DNA of 64,000 nt from Cannabis sativa (lineage: Eukaryota; Streptophyta; Magnoliopsida; Rosales; Cannabaceae): assembly GCF_029168945.1 (NCBI RefSeq), contig NW_026870043.1, positions 8,314,501 to 8,378,500 of the forward strand, in the 5' to 3' direction. Position 1 is the stretch's first letter, and each line of letters starts with the position of its first letter. A program made the translations under genes and the position numbers. Below, in pieces: positions 32,481 to 44,129 of the stretch. The notes below the pieces were generated by a model. That model made no database searches. It saw only the letters and a list, made by a program, of their open reading frames with translations, and had not been told where the DNA came from.

Positions 32481-35343
32481 GGCAATTCAGGATACTACAA
32501 AATAATAAATAGAAATCAATTATGGTTTAACACAAAATCTTATTCAGAAATTATTAGCACATAGCAAGTAGGAATGACAAGAGAAAATACTAAAAACATA
32601 CAATCCTAAATAATTTCCAAGGTTTTCAACAAACTGATATCAGTGTCCCGTTTAGGCGAGAGTCAAAGCTACCATCCATTGAATAGAGTTGTCAGCTCAT
32701 CTAAAATAATAAACATTATAGTAACCTTTTATTCGATCGAAAAGAGAATCCAACGTTGTCCCGTTTAGGCGAGAGTCAAGGTCATTCCTATTTCATGAGC
32801 TCCCACCATTGTTTCATACTTTTGTAAGTCAAATACAGTCGCCACCATTAGGGTGATCAATACTAATATAAAACACTTACAAATATACTTATCTTTCGAG
32901 ATTAAACGGCGCTAACTTGCTAATGAACGTTCCTCCATTAGGGAGGATTACTCACTAAAACAATAGCTATGTAAAACCAACAATGGAGATCGAATTTCTT
33001 AATAATAATAAAGCTTATTATTTAAAATGTATTTTCTTCTATTATTTTATTTATTTTAAATATATATTTATTTAGTTAAATTTTAAATTTAGAATAAAAT
33101 TCTAAATAAAATTTAATATAATATTTATAAAATTAAACTTAGATGGTTAAGAAAATAAAATAAATTATTTCCATCTTAGTATTAATTTTCCAATAAATAT
33201 TAAGAAAATTATTTAATTTAAGTTGTATTAATTTAAATTAATTTGCAACTCAAATTTAAATTTTCTATAAAACTATATATTGTATTTCGAAAAATTAAAG
33301 TATAAAAATTGTACAATTTTCGAAATAAAGAAATTAATCTTTACTAGAAAAAATACTTCAAGCAAAAATACTATCTATCTAGATTTTCTTTAACTAATTA
33401 ATTTAATTTCTAATAATAATATATTTTAGTTCATTTATTTTAAATTAATCATTAATTGAAAAAAATATTAATTTTAGTTGGTTCAAAATTAATTAAAATA
33501 ATTAATTTACAACTTTAATCTATTTTTCAAGATAAATTAAAAATCATCTTGCATAATCAAATGCAATTTTGAAAATATTGATTCATAAAATAAATAAAAT
33601 ATATTTTGAAAATTATTCAAATTTAAGTTGTTATAAAAAAATTTCCAACTTAAAATAATTCTCTATTTAATTAAATGTCATGAAGATAACAATATTTAAG
33701 TATCATGAAAATCAACTTAGATATTTAATTTTAAATTTAATTAAATGTATTAAATTCAAGAAATAAATAATTAAGTATAGAGAAGGCTTAATTATTAATT
33801 TCTAGTTTAATTCTAGGAAAAATATTCTTAATTTGAGTTGTACCAAAATTAATTATTAAACAATTAATTTCACAATCAATGATGTTTTCCTATTTTAATA
33901 TTAAAAATAATAATTAGTATAGAAATAACTATCTAGAAAATATCTCAATTTAACTAAGTATCTTTTCAAGATTTGGAAAATATCTAATTTAAGTTGTTGT
34001 AGAAAGAATCTAAAATAAGCAACTTAAAATTTTCCAAATAAAATTTAATTAAATATTAAAATTAAGTGGTAACTACCTAATTTAAGAATATTCTATTTTA
34101 AGTTTAAAATCAACTTAAAAAAATATCTTAAGAATCTTCAATAACCAATTCCTAGAATTCCTCAACTTAATATTAAATTCAAAAGATATTCAAATTTAAG
34201 TTAATAAGGAAAATTAGTTAGAAATAACTAATTTATAACTTAAATAGGAATATTTAATGAAATAATTAAAGTAAGTTTCAGAAAGAATCTAGTTAGTTAA
34301 AATTCTTTATTTAATTAAATACAAGAAAAATACAAATAGTTTATCTAGAAATATTATCTTAAACTAAGAGTGTTTTTCTTAAAATTAACTTTAAAATATT
34401 AAAATGAAATAAATTTCATATATTTTAAAAGTTAATTATGTTGCTAATCAATTTTATTAGGTTAAACTAATTTAATTAACCTAATACAGTTATTCAAATC
34501 AGGCAAATGGGCCTTCACAATTGGGGTAGTTCATGTGAGGGGGAGCTGGGTTCAGTATGTCGTACCCACTTCTATTGGCCCCCATCTCTCACACAAGGCC
34601 CAAAAGAGAGTAATTTAACCTTAAAATAAATAACTGTTATTAATTGAATAGGTTAAAAAACTAAATGGACCTAAATAAAATCTATCAGGGTGTGACATTT
34701 TATTTAGCAACAACCTATATCCATCTATAATAAAATAAACATATAGGCTCACACAGGCACACAGATTTGGATGGACCCTATCATGTTACTAGGTCATACA
34801 AAGATGAAAGAAGAATGTAAAATTTACCTGTTACAAATTATTTACTTGACCTATTGACAATTGAACCATGGGTTAAAATCAGATCATTGGATCTGTCGAC
34901 AAGTTAACCATAGCAATTTAGATCAAGCAATAATAGGTTTTAGAAAAACTTACAAACAATCTAAAACACATACTCCTGCAACAAGTTAGAACTGATACTT
35001 GGATGTAGGATTTATTTAATTTTAAATTAATTAATAAAAAGAATTAAAAAAAAAATTAAATAAAAAAATATTTTCGATTTAAAAAAATTTAAAATTAAAC
35101 CTACAATTTTGAAAAATTAGGTTTCAACTAACCTAAATATCATTTAAAAAAAATTGCTAACCACCTTTTAAATTTCATGTTATTTTATAAATTAAATATT
35201 CAATAAAATAAAATGATAAATACATACCCTTTTCTGATTTTATAATTTAATTTAAATAAAAATAATAAAATTTAAAACTTAGCAAAAATATCTTATTTCT
35301 ATTTAAAATGGCATGATTATAGTAATCTTATTTTAAATCTAAA
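32481..35343 (-). other. Element A leader, gag-proximal part
   Basis: An AT-rich untranslated region between the primer site and gag, later split by the LINE. It contains two 23-bp direct repeats starting TGTCCCGTTTAGG (32644 and 32757), two small hairpins with the same ATTAG loop (32843-32855 and 32931-32947), and a GC-richer block near 34500-34620. No protein-coding frame was seen. Confidence 0.6.
32843..32947 (-). promoter_or_regulatory. Paired hairpins with constant loop in the gag leader
   Basis: Plus-strand CACC-ATTAG-GGTG (32843-32855) and TCCTCC-ATTAG-GGAGGA (32931-32947). The five-base loop is the same. The stems differ, including an A-T versus T-A swap, yet both pair. They lie between the primer site and gag, where retroelements carry packaging or dimerisation structures. 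Confidence 0.4.
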
Positions 35344-35397
35344 TAAGGTCAAATTACTTTTTTTTTTTTTTTGAGAAAATAAACTTGTTATCATAAA

Positions 35398-38300
35398 TTA
35401 AAAGGTATAGTCATTTACAATAATAGAGTTTATAGGCAGAGGTATACAATCTGACCAATAACAAGCCTCATCCACCCCTAAAGCAAACTTAGCCAAACCG
35501 TCCACAGCCATATTAGCTGAACGTTTGACATGAGAAACATTTACATTAGGGAAAAAGGATAAAAGACTAGTGATATCAACAATTAAATCTTGAAAAGAAG
35601 AAATAGCTGATGAAGATTTGCATAAAGCATTGGAAACTTGAAGGGCATCCGTTTCAACAAGGCTGACCGGCAATTGGAGTTGAATGGCCCAGTTTAAGCA
35701 GTGAAACATAGCAATTGCCTCCATTTTATGAGATGCAAAACAACCAAGAACCGGCTTTGAAATGGCTGCTACAACCTCACCATTTGAACTTCGAATTAAA
35801 GCACCAATACGAGTAATTTTTTGTGAGCTATCTACTACCGCGTCGACATTCATCTTCAGCATTCCAAGTGGAGGAGGAGTCCACGACATCAATGGTGCAG
35901 CAGGAGAAATTTGTGGCAAAGAAGCAGCAGTAGCTGCAACAAGCGGGTTGGGATCTGGTGCAGCAGAAGAGCGCTTCAGTTGGGCAGCAGTGTAGTTATA
36001 CCAGTAGTTTTGTGCAAAAAATGCAAGGTCTTTTGCTGGTTTGGCTTTGTGACCATGAATCACACGGTTTCGTTCAGTCCAGATTGCCCAAAGTCCACAA
36101 CAAAGTTTTTCCATCTCAATTTTAGTGTACAGTGAAGACAAGTGCACCAAATAATCTCCTTTGTGCATAAGCCGAGCAGTATTCCAGTCATGAGTAATAT
36201 CAAGATGTCGCCAAACCAATCGAGCATACTTACAACTGAAAAGTGCGTGCCTAGCAGTTTCCCAAGCTTGTTGACAGATGGAACAAGTTGAATCTGTGAT
36301 AATCTTGCGCTTTACAAGGGCTGTTGCAACAGGGAGTGCATCGTTGAAGGCCCGCCAAATGAAAATCTTAATCTTTTGTGGCAAAGACAGGGACCATAAG
36401 AAGTTCCACCATGAAGCAGATGCTGAAGAACTTGAGCTATCATCGGTTTCTGCAAGAGAAGCAGCTAGGTGATAGCCTGTTTGGACCGAATATATTCCAG
36501 AGGAGCAGGGGTTCCAAGCAAGGGTATCTTCATAACGGAAAAAACTCAGCGGAATAGTTAAGATACGATCTACATCAAGAGAGGAAAACCATTGGTTTAG
36601 AAGTGCTAAATCCCATTGCCTTTCTTCTGTAATTAAGTTTGAGACAGTCGTATCAGGTGGTCTGGAGAAGTGGTATGGTCGAAAAGTGGAATGTCCTGGA
36701 ATCCACGGGTCATCAGCACAATTTATCCTACATCCTTCTCCAATTTTCCAACGTAAACCAGCAATAAGAAGGCTTCTACCCCAATGGATGCCTTGCCAAG
36801 TTAAAGAGGGGGAGTGACCAATGTTAGCTTGAAGGAAGTCGTTATTCGGGTAGTATCTACTCTTCAGCACCTTTGCAAGTAAGGAGTCTGGTTGTTTAAG
36901 AAGTCTCCAAGCTTGCTTTACAAGCATTGCTTGATTAAAATGCATGAACGAGCGAAACCCCATACTGCCACTGTCTTTCCTTTTACACAAAAACTTCCAA
37001 GAGCGCCAATGAATCTTGTTGCCATTCTCATTCAAGCCCCACCAAAAATTAGCCATCGTAGACTCAAGTTGGTTGCAAAAGTAAACCGGTAGACGAAAGC
37101 AACTCATTGCATATGTAGGAATGGATTGAACTACCGCTTTAAGAAGCACTTCGCGACCACCAGCTGAAAAAAAATTTCTCACTCCAAGTATGCATTAGTC
37201 GCCAGATTTTCTCCTTAATATCACTAAACATCCTCTTTTTATCCCTCCCAGAGTAGGAAGGCAAACCAAGGTATCTTTCGTGGCATTCACAGATCGGCAT
37301 GTTTAGATGTCGATGGAAAAAAACTTGAGCCGCCAGTGTTGTATTGGGTGAGAAGGACATAACTGATTTGTCTGAATTGAGAACTTGACCCGAAGCTTTG
37401 TGATAGATATCCAATGATCTTTTAATGGCAAGGCAAGAGGACTCATTAGCTTGACAGAAAAGAAGGCTATCATCTGCGAAAAACAAATGAGAGATGGATG
37501 GAGCATGTCTTGTTAACTTAAAATCATTAAGATGACCAACTTCTTCTTCATGTTGGAGTAATCTGGACAAGGCCTCAGAATAGATTAGAAACAAGTATGG
37601 CGATAGTGGACAACCTTGACAGAGCCCTTTTGATGGAAGGAGTGATCTCGTGACCTCACCATTTAAGATAAAGGAGAACCTATTAGCACGCAAGCAGCTC
37701 ATAATTAGCCTTATCCAATCACTAGCAAACCCCATCTTACCCATGACCCTCTCAATGAAACTCCATTCAACCCGGTCAAATGCTTTACTCATGTCAAGTT
37801 TCAACGAAGCAACACCTTTACGTCCCAATGTTTTGTTCTTAATAGCATTGACCAACTCAAAAGCTACTAGAACATTGTCTGTAATTAAACGATTAGGCAC
37901 GAAAGCACTTTGTGATTCCGAAATGACATAAGGAAGGACATGTTTAAAGCGGTTAACAAGCACCTTGGTGACAAGCTTGGAGATAACATTACAAAGACTG
38001 ATGGGACAAAAGTCTTGCAATCGTTGTGGTTTCTTGATCTTGGGAATTAGTGTAATAAGTGTTTTGTTAAGACTTGTAGGATCTGCTCCATCATTTAAAA
38101 CACTTAAAACAGCTGCTGTAACTAAGTGACCAACCACATCCCAATTATGTTGATAAAACATTGGAGACATTCCATCGATACCCGGGCTCTTATCTGGTGC
38201 CATTGAGTGCAGAGCAGCCTCAACTTCAGTAGCTTCAAAGGGTGTTAGAAGGGTGGCATTCATCTCGGCTATAACTGTTGAAGGGATGGTGTTTAAAGTG

Positions 38301-39553
38301 GTAACAAGGGCAACTTCATCCAATGTAGAAGCAGTAAAAATTTCAGCAAAGTAGTCATGGATGGCAGCTGCAAGTTCAGATTTAGAAGAGACCCGATTAC
38401 CATTCTCATCAAGCAAAAATTTAATTGTGTTATTCGACTTCCTTGCTGAGGCTTTAGCATGGAAAAACTTAGTGTTCCGGTCTCCTGCTTGTAACGCGGG
38501 AGCGCTGCTGCCAATAAATCTCCTCTTGCTCCAACAATTCATCCAACAAAGACTCAGAATTTTTCAAAGAATTCATAGCTGCTGGTGTTCGATGGGGACT
38601 GTTATTGAGAGTTTCGACTTGCAGTTGTGCATCTGTTATTCTTCTCTTCATGTTACCATATTTTTCAAAATGCCACTTCTGTAGATTAACAACACATTCA
38701 TCCAAATTACCAAGGACAGCAGAGATCGGGTCAGAAGTTGATGAAGATTTCCAACTAGCAGCAATGATATCTTTACATTGGTCATCCGAGAGCCAAAGTT
38801 TTTCAAAGCGAAACTGACTGCGTCGCTGGTTGTGCTGTAATCGAGAATTAATAGGAGCAAAAGAAGCGGATATAGCCCTGTGGTCTGAACTAAAGTAATC
38901 GAGATGAAGGACCCCTGGAGCTTGAAAGTGATTCTCCCAGTGATGGTTCACAAAACACCAGTCCAAACGAGATTTAATAGTGCTCAAACCAGAACGATTC
39001 TTAATCCATGTAAAAGGGTCCCCTTCAAACAGCGTCTCATGTAGCTTACAATGGTCAAGAGTCATCGGAAAGCTTCCATATGTTGTTCATTTCTCAGACA
39101 GCCACCCGATTTATTCTCATTAGAGAGAATCTCATTGAAATCACCAATGACTAACCAAGGGAGAGATGGAGAAACATCAGCAAGTCGTTGCAAAAGCATC
39201 CATGAATCTGGTTTATTTTGGGCATCCAGAGCACCATAGAAAGCTGTGAGATGGAAGGTAGCCTCATTATCCGCCTTGACATAGCAATCGAAAAAAGTTT
39301 TTCCAAAGTTCAGCAAAGTAACATCAATATTCTGGTGCCACAGCAGTAGCAGCCCACCACTAAGGCCAGACCGTGGTGATTCCAATCCATGAGCGAAATT
39401 TAAAGTTTGACGAAAGCGAGAAACAGAATTCTATGGGAGTTTTGTTTCCATAAGAAACAAAATATGGGGCGATTGTTGTTTGACAAGCAATCGTAAGTGC
39501 CTGAATGCAGACGGGTTCCCCAAACCCCGCGCATTCCAACTCAAGATTTTCAT
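35398..39553 (-). pseudogene. LINE ORF2: endonuclease, reverse transcriptase, RNase H (broken)
   Basis: Starts MKILSWNARGLGNP at 39553. The domains in order are: an AP-type endonuclease (39553 to about 38880; GDFNEI and SDHRAI motifs); reverse transcriptase (about 38200-37290; [21 protein letters not shown] and the catalytic FADD, Asp codons at 37469-37474); a zinc-binding RVT domain (about 36420-36220; CSICQ...ARHALFSC); and a C-terminal RNase H (about 35865-35480; NVDAVVDSS, ETDALQ, NMAVDGLAKFAL). It is broken by TAG at 39431-39433 and by frameshifts near 39063, 38485 and 37165. The order and the RNase H match plant L1 LINEs. It is not functional. Confidence 0.88.
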
Positions 39554-41123
39554 AATGAATCGCGGGATTGCAAAGCAATCTCCACGGAATCATCAATGAA
39601 GCCATCCGAATCCATATCATCATACGAAACATTTTGACTTGAGTTTTCACCCACAAGAAAAGAGGAAGCATTGTGGTTACGACATCTTTTAAGAAATTGA
39701 CTCATAGAGAGAGTGTCATTTTGTCTCTTGGCCACGGGTGTAGGTGGGTAATTTTCTTTATTCGAAGCAGCTATAACAATAGAAGAGGTGGATACTGACG
39801 GTGGAATTGCAGTGTGAACAGTAGAGAAGGAGGCAGATTTAAATGGTGATGGTGTTAAAGTTGGTGGATAAGTGGCAATGGGAAGGAAAGGCCTTGAAGC
39901 AGATCCAATGTCAGGTGTAAATATTCCAGGCAAATTGGTGACAAAGAGGCTGTTATCAGTTTTCATATCAGAGTGAGTTGATGAAGTTGGTGGGGGAACA
40001 GTTGGTGAAGAAGTAACAAAGTGTTGGTGGTGTTGCATATCAGATGCAGGTCGATGTTGGGAAGTAATTGGGGAAGTAATTGGGATTGGTGGGGACTTGT
40101 TAGAGTGTAGGATAGTGGAAGGTGGAGGCAATGTGGTGTTTAGTGTAGATAGAGGGATAGTTGAATGAGAAGAAATGGTAGTGGGGTGACTAAGTGGTGT
40201 TTGGGAAATGATTGGGGCAGAGAGCGATTCTACAGCACTAAGATATGGGGGCTGAGGGGGGCCAATGGTGTTCAAACGGGGGATTGTGGATGTGAGAGTG
40301 GTACGGGCAAGACGGGTTAATAATGGCCAGGCATTTCCCTTTGAAAAATCGGTGCGATACTTATCATAACCCGTGGAAGGAAGTTTCGATCCCTTCATCC
40401 AAGGACCATAAGGAAGATCATCGTCATTGCCATTATCCATACGTTCCATGAATTTAATACACTTCTCAAAAGGATGTCCGAGAATGCCACACTCAAAACA
40501 AAATTCTAGCAAGCGCTCATATCGAAAGTCTATCCAAAACTCATCTCGCACTTTCGGGAGGCTTATCATTCTGCCACGAGGAAGAGGCTTGTTGATCATA
40601 AGTTTCACCCGAATTCGAAGAAAAGGTCCCTAACCTTCATCAAGAGAGTCCTCATGGACATCTACATATTCACCAATTAAATTTCCTAAAGCTTTGGCAA
40701 GGGCCTTGGACTTACTTAAAAAGGGAAGGCGATATACTTGCACCCAGAATGGCGTAGACAACAAATCAGTGATTGAGACATTTTGCAGAGCACTTGGAGT
40801 GTGCATCACTATGAGATGATTTTGAAAGTGCCAAGGTTCTTTATTCATAACCCGAAACTTATCCCCTGCACAACCAAAAGAAACCTTGAACATATCTTCA
40901 CCATAGGCAAAAATCACAGCAGGGAACCGACCTTTCCAAAGTCCAGACATTTGATCAATGAAAGATGGGTTATGAACATATGAATCAGTGAGAACCCGAG
41001 AAATGAGCATGTGGCTAAAGTGAGAAGTATGAGACGCAGCAACCTCTTCAGGGAGGTGAAAACTGATCCTTCCTCTTCAGTTAAAGATAAAGTATTGTGA
41101 GTTGCATTCATGAGTGGATCCAT
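39550..41123 (-). pseudogene. LINE ORF1: nucleic-acid-binding protein (broken)
   Basis: The probable start is MDPLMNATHNTLSL at 41123. It holds a DUF4283-like N-terminal domain (SRVLTDSYVHNPSF to WVQVYRLPF), a zinc knuckle CX2CX4HX4C (CFECGILGHPFEKC, about 40500-40460), and a long Pro/Ser/Thr-rich C-terminus. It is broken by a frameshift near 41000-41040 and an in-frame TAG at 40630-40632. The stop TGA at 39550-39552 overlaps the ORF2 ATG as ATGA. Chaperone-like RNA binding is the expected role. Confidence 0.82.
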
Positions 41124-41396
41124 TGTACAACTAAGATACGAAGGGAGAAGCAGGGATCACGAAAATAGGGACAACAACTGGGGAGTGAGGTGTAGTATGA
41201 GGAGGAAAGCAATGAACATGAACCCAGGAGGCAGTTAGATTGATCAGGGAACGAGGGAGGGAAAAAGAATTTGAAAAATAGGTAGTTAAAAACCAAAAAG
41301 TTAGTTAAAATGCATAACTGCTACAGACCCCTAAATGGGCACTTTATTTTCATCACCCCTTATATTATCTATTACACACCTAAGGTCAAATTACTT

Positions 41397-42076
41397 AAAA
41401 TAGAATATTTTATAATAAATTTAATATCTGACCTTAGATTTAAAATTAAGATAAAATAATCAAATTTTAAAAAATAAGAAAAAGAAGTAAGCAAAAAAAA
41501 AATTAGATTTTTACCTATTTTTCAAATTCAAATTACACTAATATCTAAAATTAATTTAAAAATTCAAATTAATTTATTTCTGATAAATAGATTTGAAATA
41601 TGAAAAGTAAAAATCAAAATACAAAACTATACAAAAAATCGGAAGTTAATTCCATGAAATAGCATAAAAAATCGAAGAAAACGAAAAAATTAGTGAGCTG
41701 TACGGATATTATGCACAGCATACCATCCGCGCGTGCACATGAGGAAGGGGGACCGAGAATCCTCAGCGCTGGAGGCTGCAAGCAGCCATTCCGCGTGCGT
41801 GAGGGAGGGTGATCACCATCCTGATTTTTCCGATTTTCAAAAATTCATAACTAATTCAAATAAAATCTAAATTGAGTTCTGTAAAAAAGTAAATTGCTTA
41901 ATTTTTTCCAAACTATCCAATAAAAATAATTACAGAAACAAAATATCAATTATTTTTCCCAGAATTTCACAAACATCAATCAATCATCATATAACACACA
42001 AAACAACATGATACCATCCAATTCACAAACAACTCGTTTTAAGTCCAAATTTCTTGCAAGCAAATCAATTACCATG
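41397..42076 (-). other. Element A leader, LTR-proximal part
   Basis: Noncoding and largely homologous to 49770-50410 of element D, including an AAAATCGGAAGTTAA block and a GAGCTGTACGGA block. The homology continues across the LINE at 35090-35345. Confidence 0.6.
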
Positions 42077-42088
42077 GCTCTGGTGCCA
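42077..42088 (-). other. Element A primer binding site
   Basis: The minus strand reads TGGCACCAGAGC two bases after the LTR, two mismatches from the initiator-Met site TGGTATCAGAGC. Element D has TGGCCTCAGAGC at 50411-50422, with a different pair of mismatches. Confidence 0.7.
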
Positions 42089-42090
42089 GT

Positions 42091-43965
42091 TGTTGGAATT
42101 ATTTTAACAGGATATTAGATCTACTCACAAGTATGTTATTTAACATCCTAAATATGAACTTTCTAAAATGATAATAAACACATATAAAGTATGAGAAACC
42201 TTACATTGGGTGCAGCGGAATAATATGTCTCTTTCCACTCAGATCTCTAACCCTTGTATCCTTTCAGTTGTCGAGTATTATCAAGATCTGAGTCTGAATG
42301 TCCTTCTCTTGGATTTGGATCCTTCACAATCTTCCAAACTATGATTGAGGTACTACTTGCTATGTGTGGGCACTACTCTTTTTACTAGGGTCATTCGAAA
42401 TAGGAAGAGCAAGAAAAGAGAAAAGGGGTTCGGCAATAGAGAGAAAAGGGAAGGCTCAAATTTCTGAAAGATGCAGTTTCCTGATTGCTTAATTGCTTAA
42501 TTTGGTGTGAGCCATCACTTTCTATTTATAGACAATTGCTAGGTTTATGTTAGTGATTAATTGGCATTAAAAGAATGAAAATAATAATTGGAAAAAGCAT
42601 GCACAAGTGGCCGGCCTAGGGTGTTAATGGGCCTCACTTGGATTTTGCAGTTTTGACAATATTTATTTCTATTTTCTCAAAATTACCATCTTTCCAAATT
42701 TAACCATTTAAATGCCAAAACTAATTATTTAATAACTAAAATAGATTATTAAATAATATTATCATTCAATATAATTATTAATTAGACATATGGAGTCTCT
42801 TAATTAATAAATAAACCTAGAATCTCTTTTCTTTTCAATTTCACCCTTGCTTTGTGAAAATTCACAAACTAGACATAGTCTAACTTTAGAATTACATAAA
42901 TCAATTATTGAGTCTTACAAGCAGTATGGTCTCAACTAGAATGGGGACCATGGATCTATATTACTGAGCTTCCAATAAGTCTAACCGAATTTACCAAGTA
43001 AATTCCCTAACTTATTAATTCCTTGTTGAATCCACTCTTAGAACTTGGAATTGCACTCTCAGACTTATATAGAGCATTCTATATGTTCCACGATATAGAT
43101 ATGCTATCTCATTTAACCATCGTTATAATGTTAATGTGATCAAAGATCCTCTATATAGATGATTTACATCGAGATGGGATAAAATTTACCGTTTTCACCC
43201 CTCAATGTATTTGGCCCCTTAAAACACTTAGCTACCTGCAAATGATGTTTTAGTGATCTAAGATATAGTCACTGAAACAAGAGCTCATCCATTTACTTCT
43301 ATTTAGCTAAGCTCGAAGGGAATCATCACTTGACTTCTATAGACCAATAGTAGCTATAGATTCCATATTTATGTTTAGCGCTCCCTCTCAGTCATACTAT
43401 CATGTTCCCAAAATATACGTATCACCCTGACCCAAAAGTAGGCTTAACTAATAAATCAAAGAACATGAATAACACTTCTGAGATTGAGCCTAAGCATATC
43501 AAGATTTAGATTCTTTTAATCTAAGATCAACTAGTGATATTGACTTGGAAAGATACAACGGTAAGTTTATAATATCTGACTAAGTTCAATATCGGTCCAG
43601 TCCAATGTACACTCCATACATTCAAAATCCGTATACTTTACCAATGTCCTGGAAAGAACATAACACTTACTCCAAGTGTAAGTAAACTTAATTGCTGATT
43701 ATCACATCAGTGTAAATCCGAAACACTGATGAAACAGGGACTTAGTCTTTTGAATCATATAATCACAATCACATTCCACTGTGTTGAAAATACTGTAATT
43801 GTGAATAAATATATGTTCTGGACTTAATTGATTTTGTGCATATATTAAATATATATATTAAACCATCAACATGAAAAATACATGTTAACATAAATCACTT
43901 CAAATCTCTTAAATTGATAACTAGTCAGACTGTAATGGGTTTTATTTAGGGCACAAAACCCAACA
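42091..43965 (-). repeat. Element A 5' LTR (complete)
   Basis: 1,875 bp with plus-strand ends TGTTGG and CCCAACA, followed by AAAAC (43966-43970). It keeps the 610 bp (42601-43210) missing from the left LTR. A minus-strand TATA box CTATAAATAG is at 42522-42531. Confidence 0.88.
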
Positions 43966-44129
43966 AAAACCTAGTTGCATGGCTGGCCCCAAATGATTCC
44001 TCCATGATATGGGCCTTATAAATGAGAGTATAGGTTTTCGTGGCACGACATGCTTTTTGTTTTGTGAAGGGAAACCTGGGCCTGCACCCTTGCACAAACA
44101 ATTTTACATATCCTGAGGTTCATTCGAAT

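Larger units (their letters stand above)
35360..41380 (-). mobile_element. L1-type LINE, near full length
   Basis: A minus-strand non-LTR retrotransposon of about 6.0 kb. It ends in a poly-A (T run at 35358-35372 on the plus strand). It is flanked by a 16-bp target duplication TAAGGTCAAATTACTT at 35344-35359 and 41381-41396. It has a 5' leader of about 250 bp, ORF1 (41123-39550) and ORF2 (39553-35398). The full 5' end is probably present because leader sequence precedes the ORF1 start. Both ORFs are broken by frameshifts and stops. The empty target site survives in element D at 49754-49769. The element inserted into the leader of element A in the same orientation. Confidence 0.9.
8533..43965 (-). 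mobile_element. Element A: gag-only copia-type retrotransposon, split by nested insertions
   Basis: On the plus strand the element starts TGTTGG and ends CCCAACA, flanked by AAAAC at 8528-8532 and 43966-43970. Read on the minus strand: 5' LTR 42091-43965, primer site 42077-42088, leader, gag (32480 down to 31449), a long noncoding 3' part, a purine tract at 27424-27438, and a 3' LTR split into 27129-27423 and 8533-9503. Without the insertions it would be about 9.4 kb. Only a gag with a zinc knuckle is recognisable, with no protease, integrase or RT, as in the TR-GAG class of non-autonomous elements. The two LTRs differ by roughly 5% over the first 250 bp by eye, so it is older than elements D and C. 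Confidence 0.85.
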
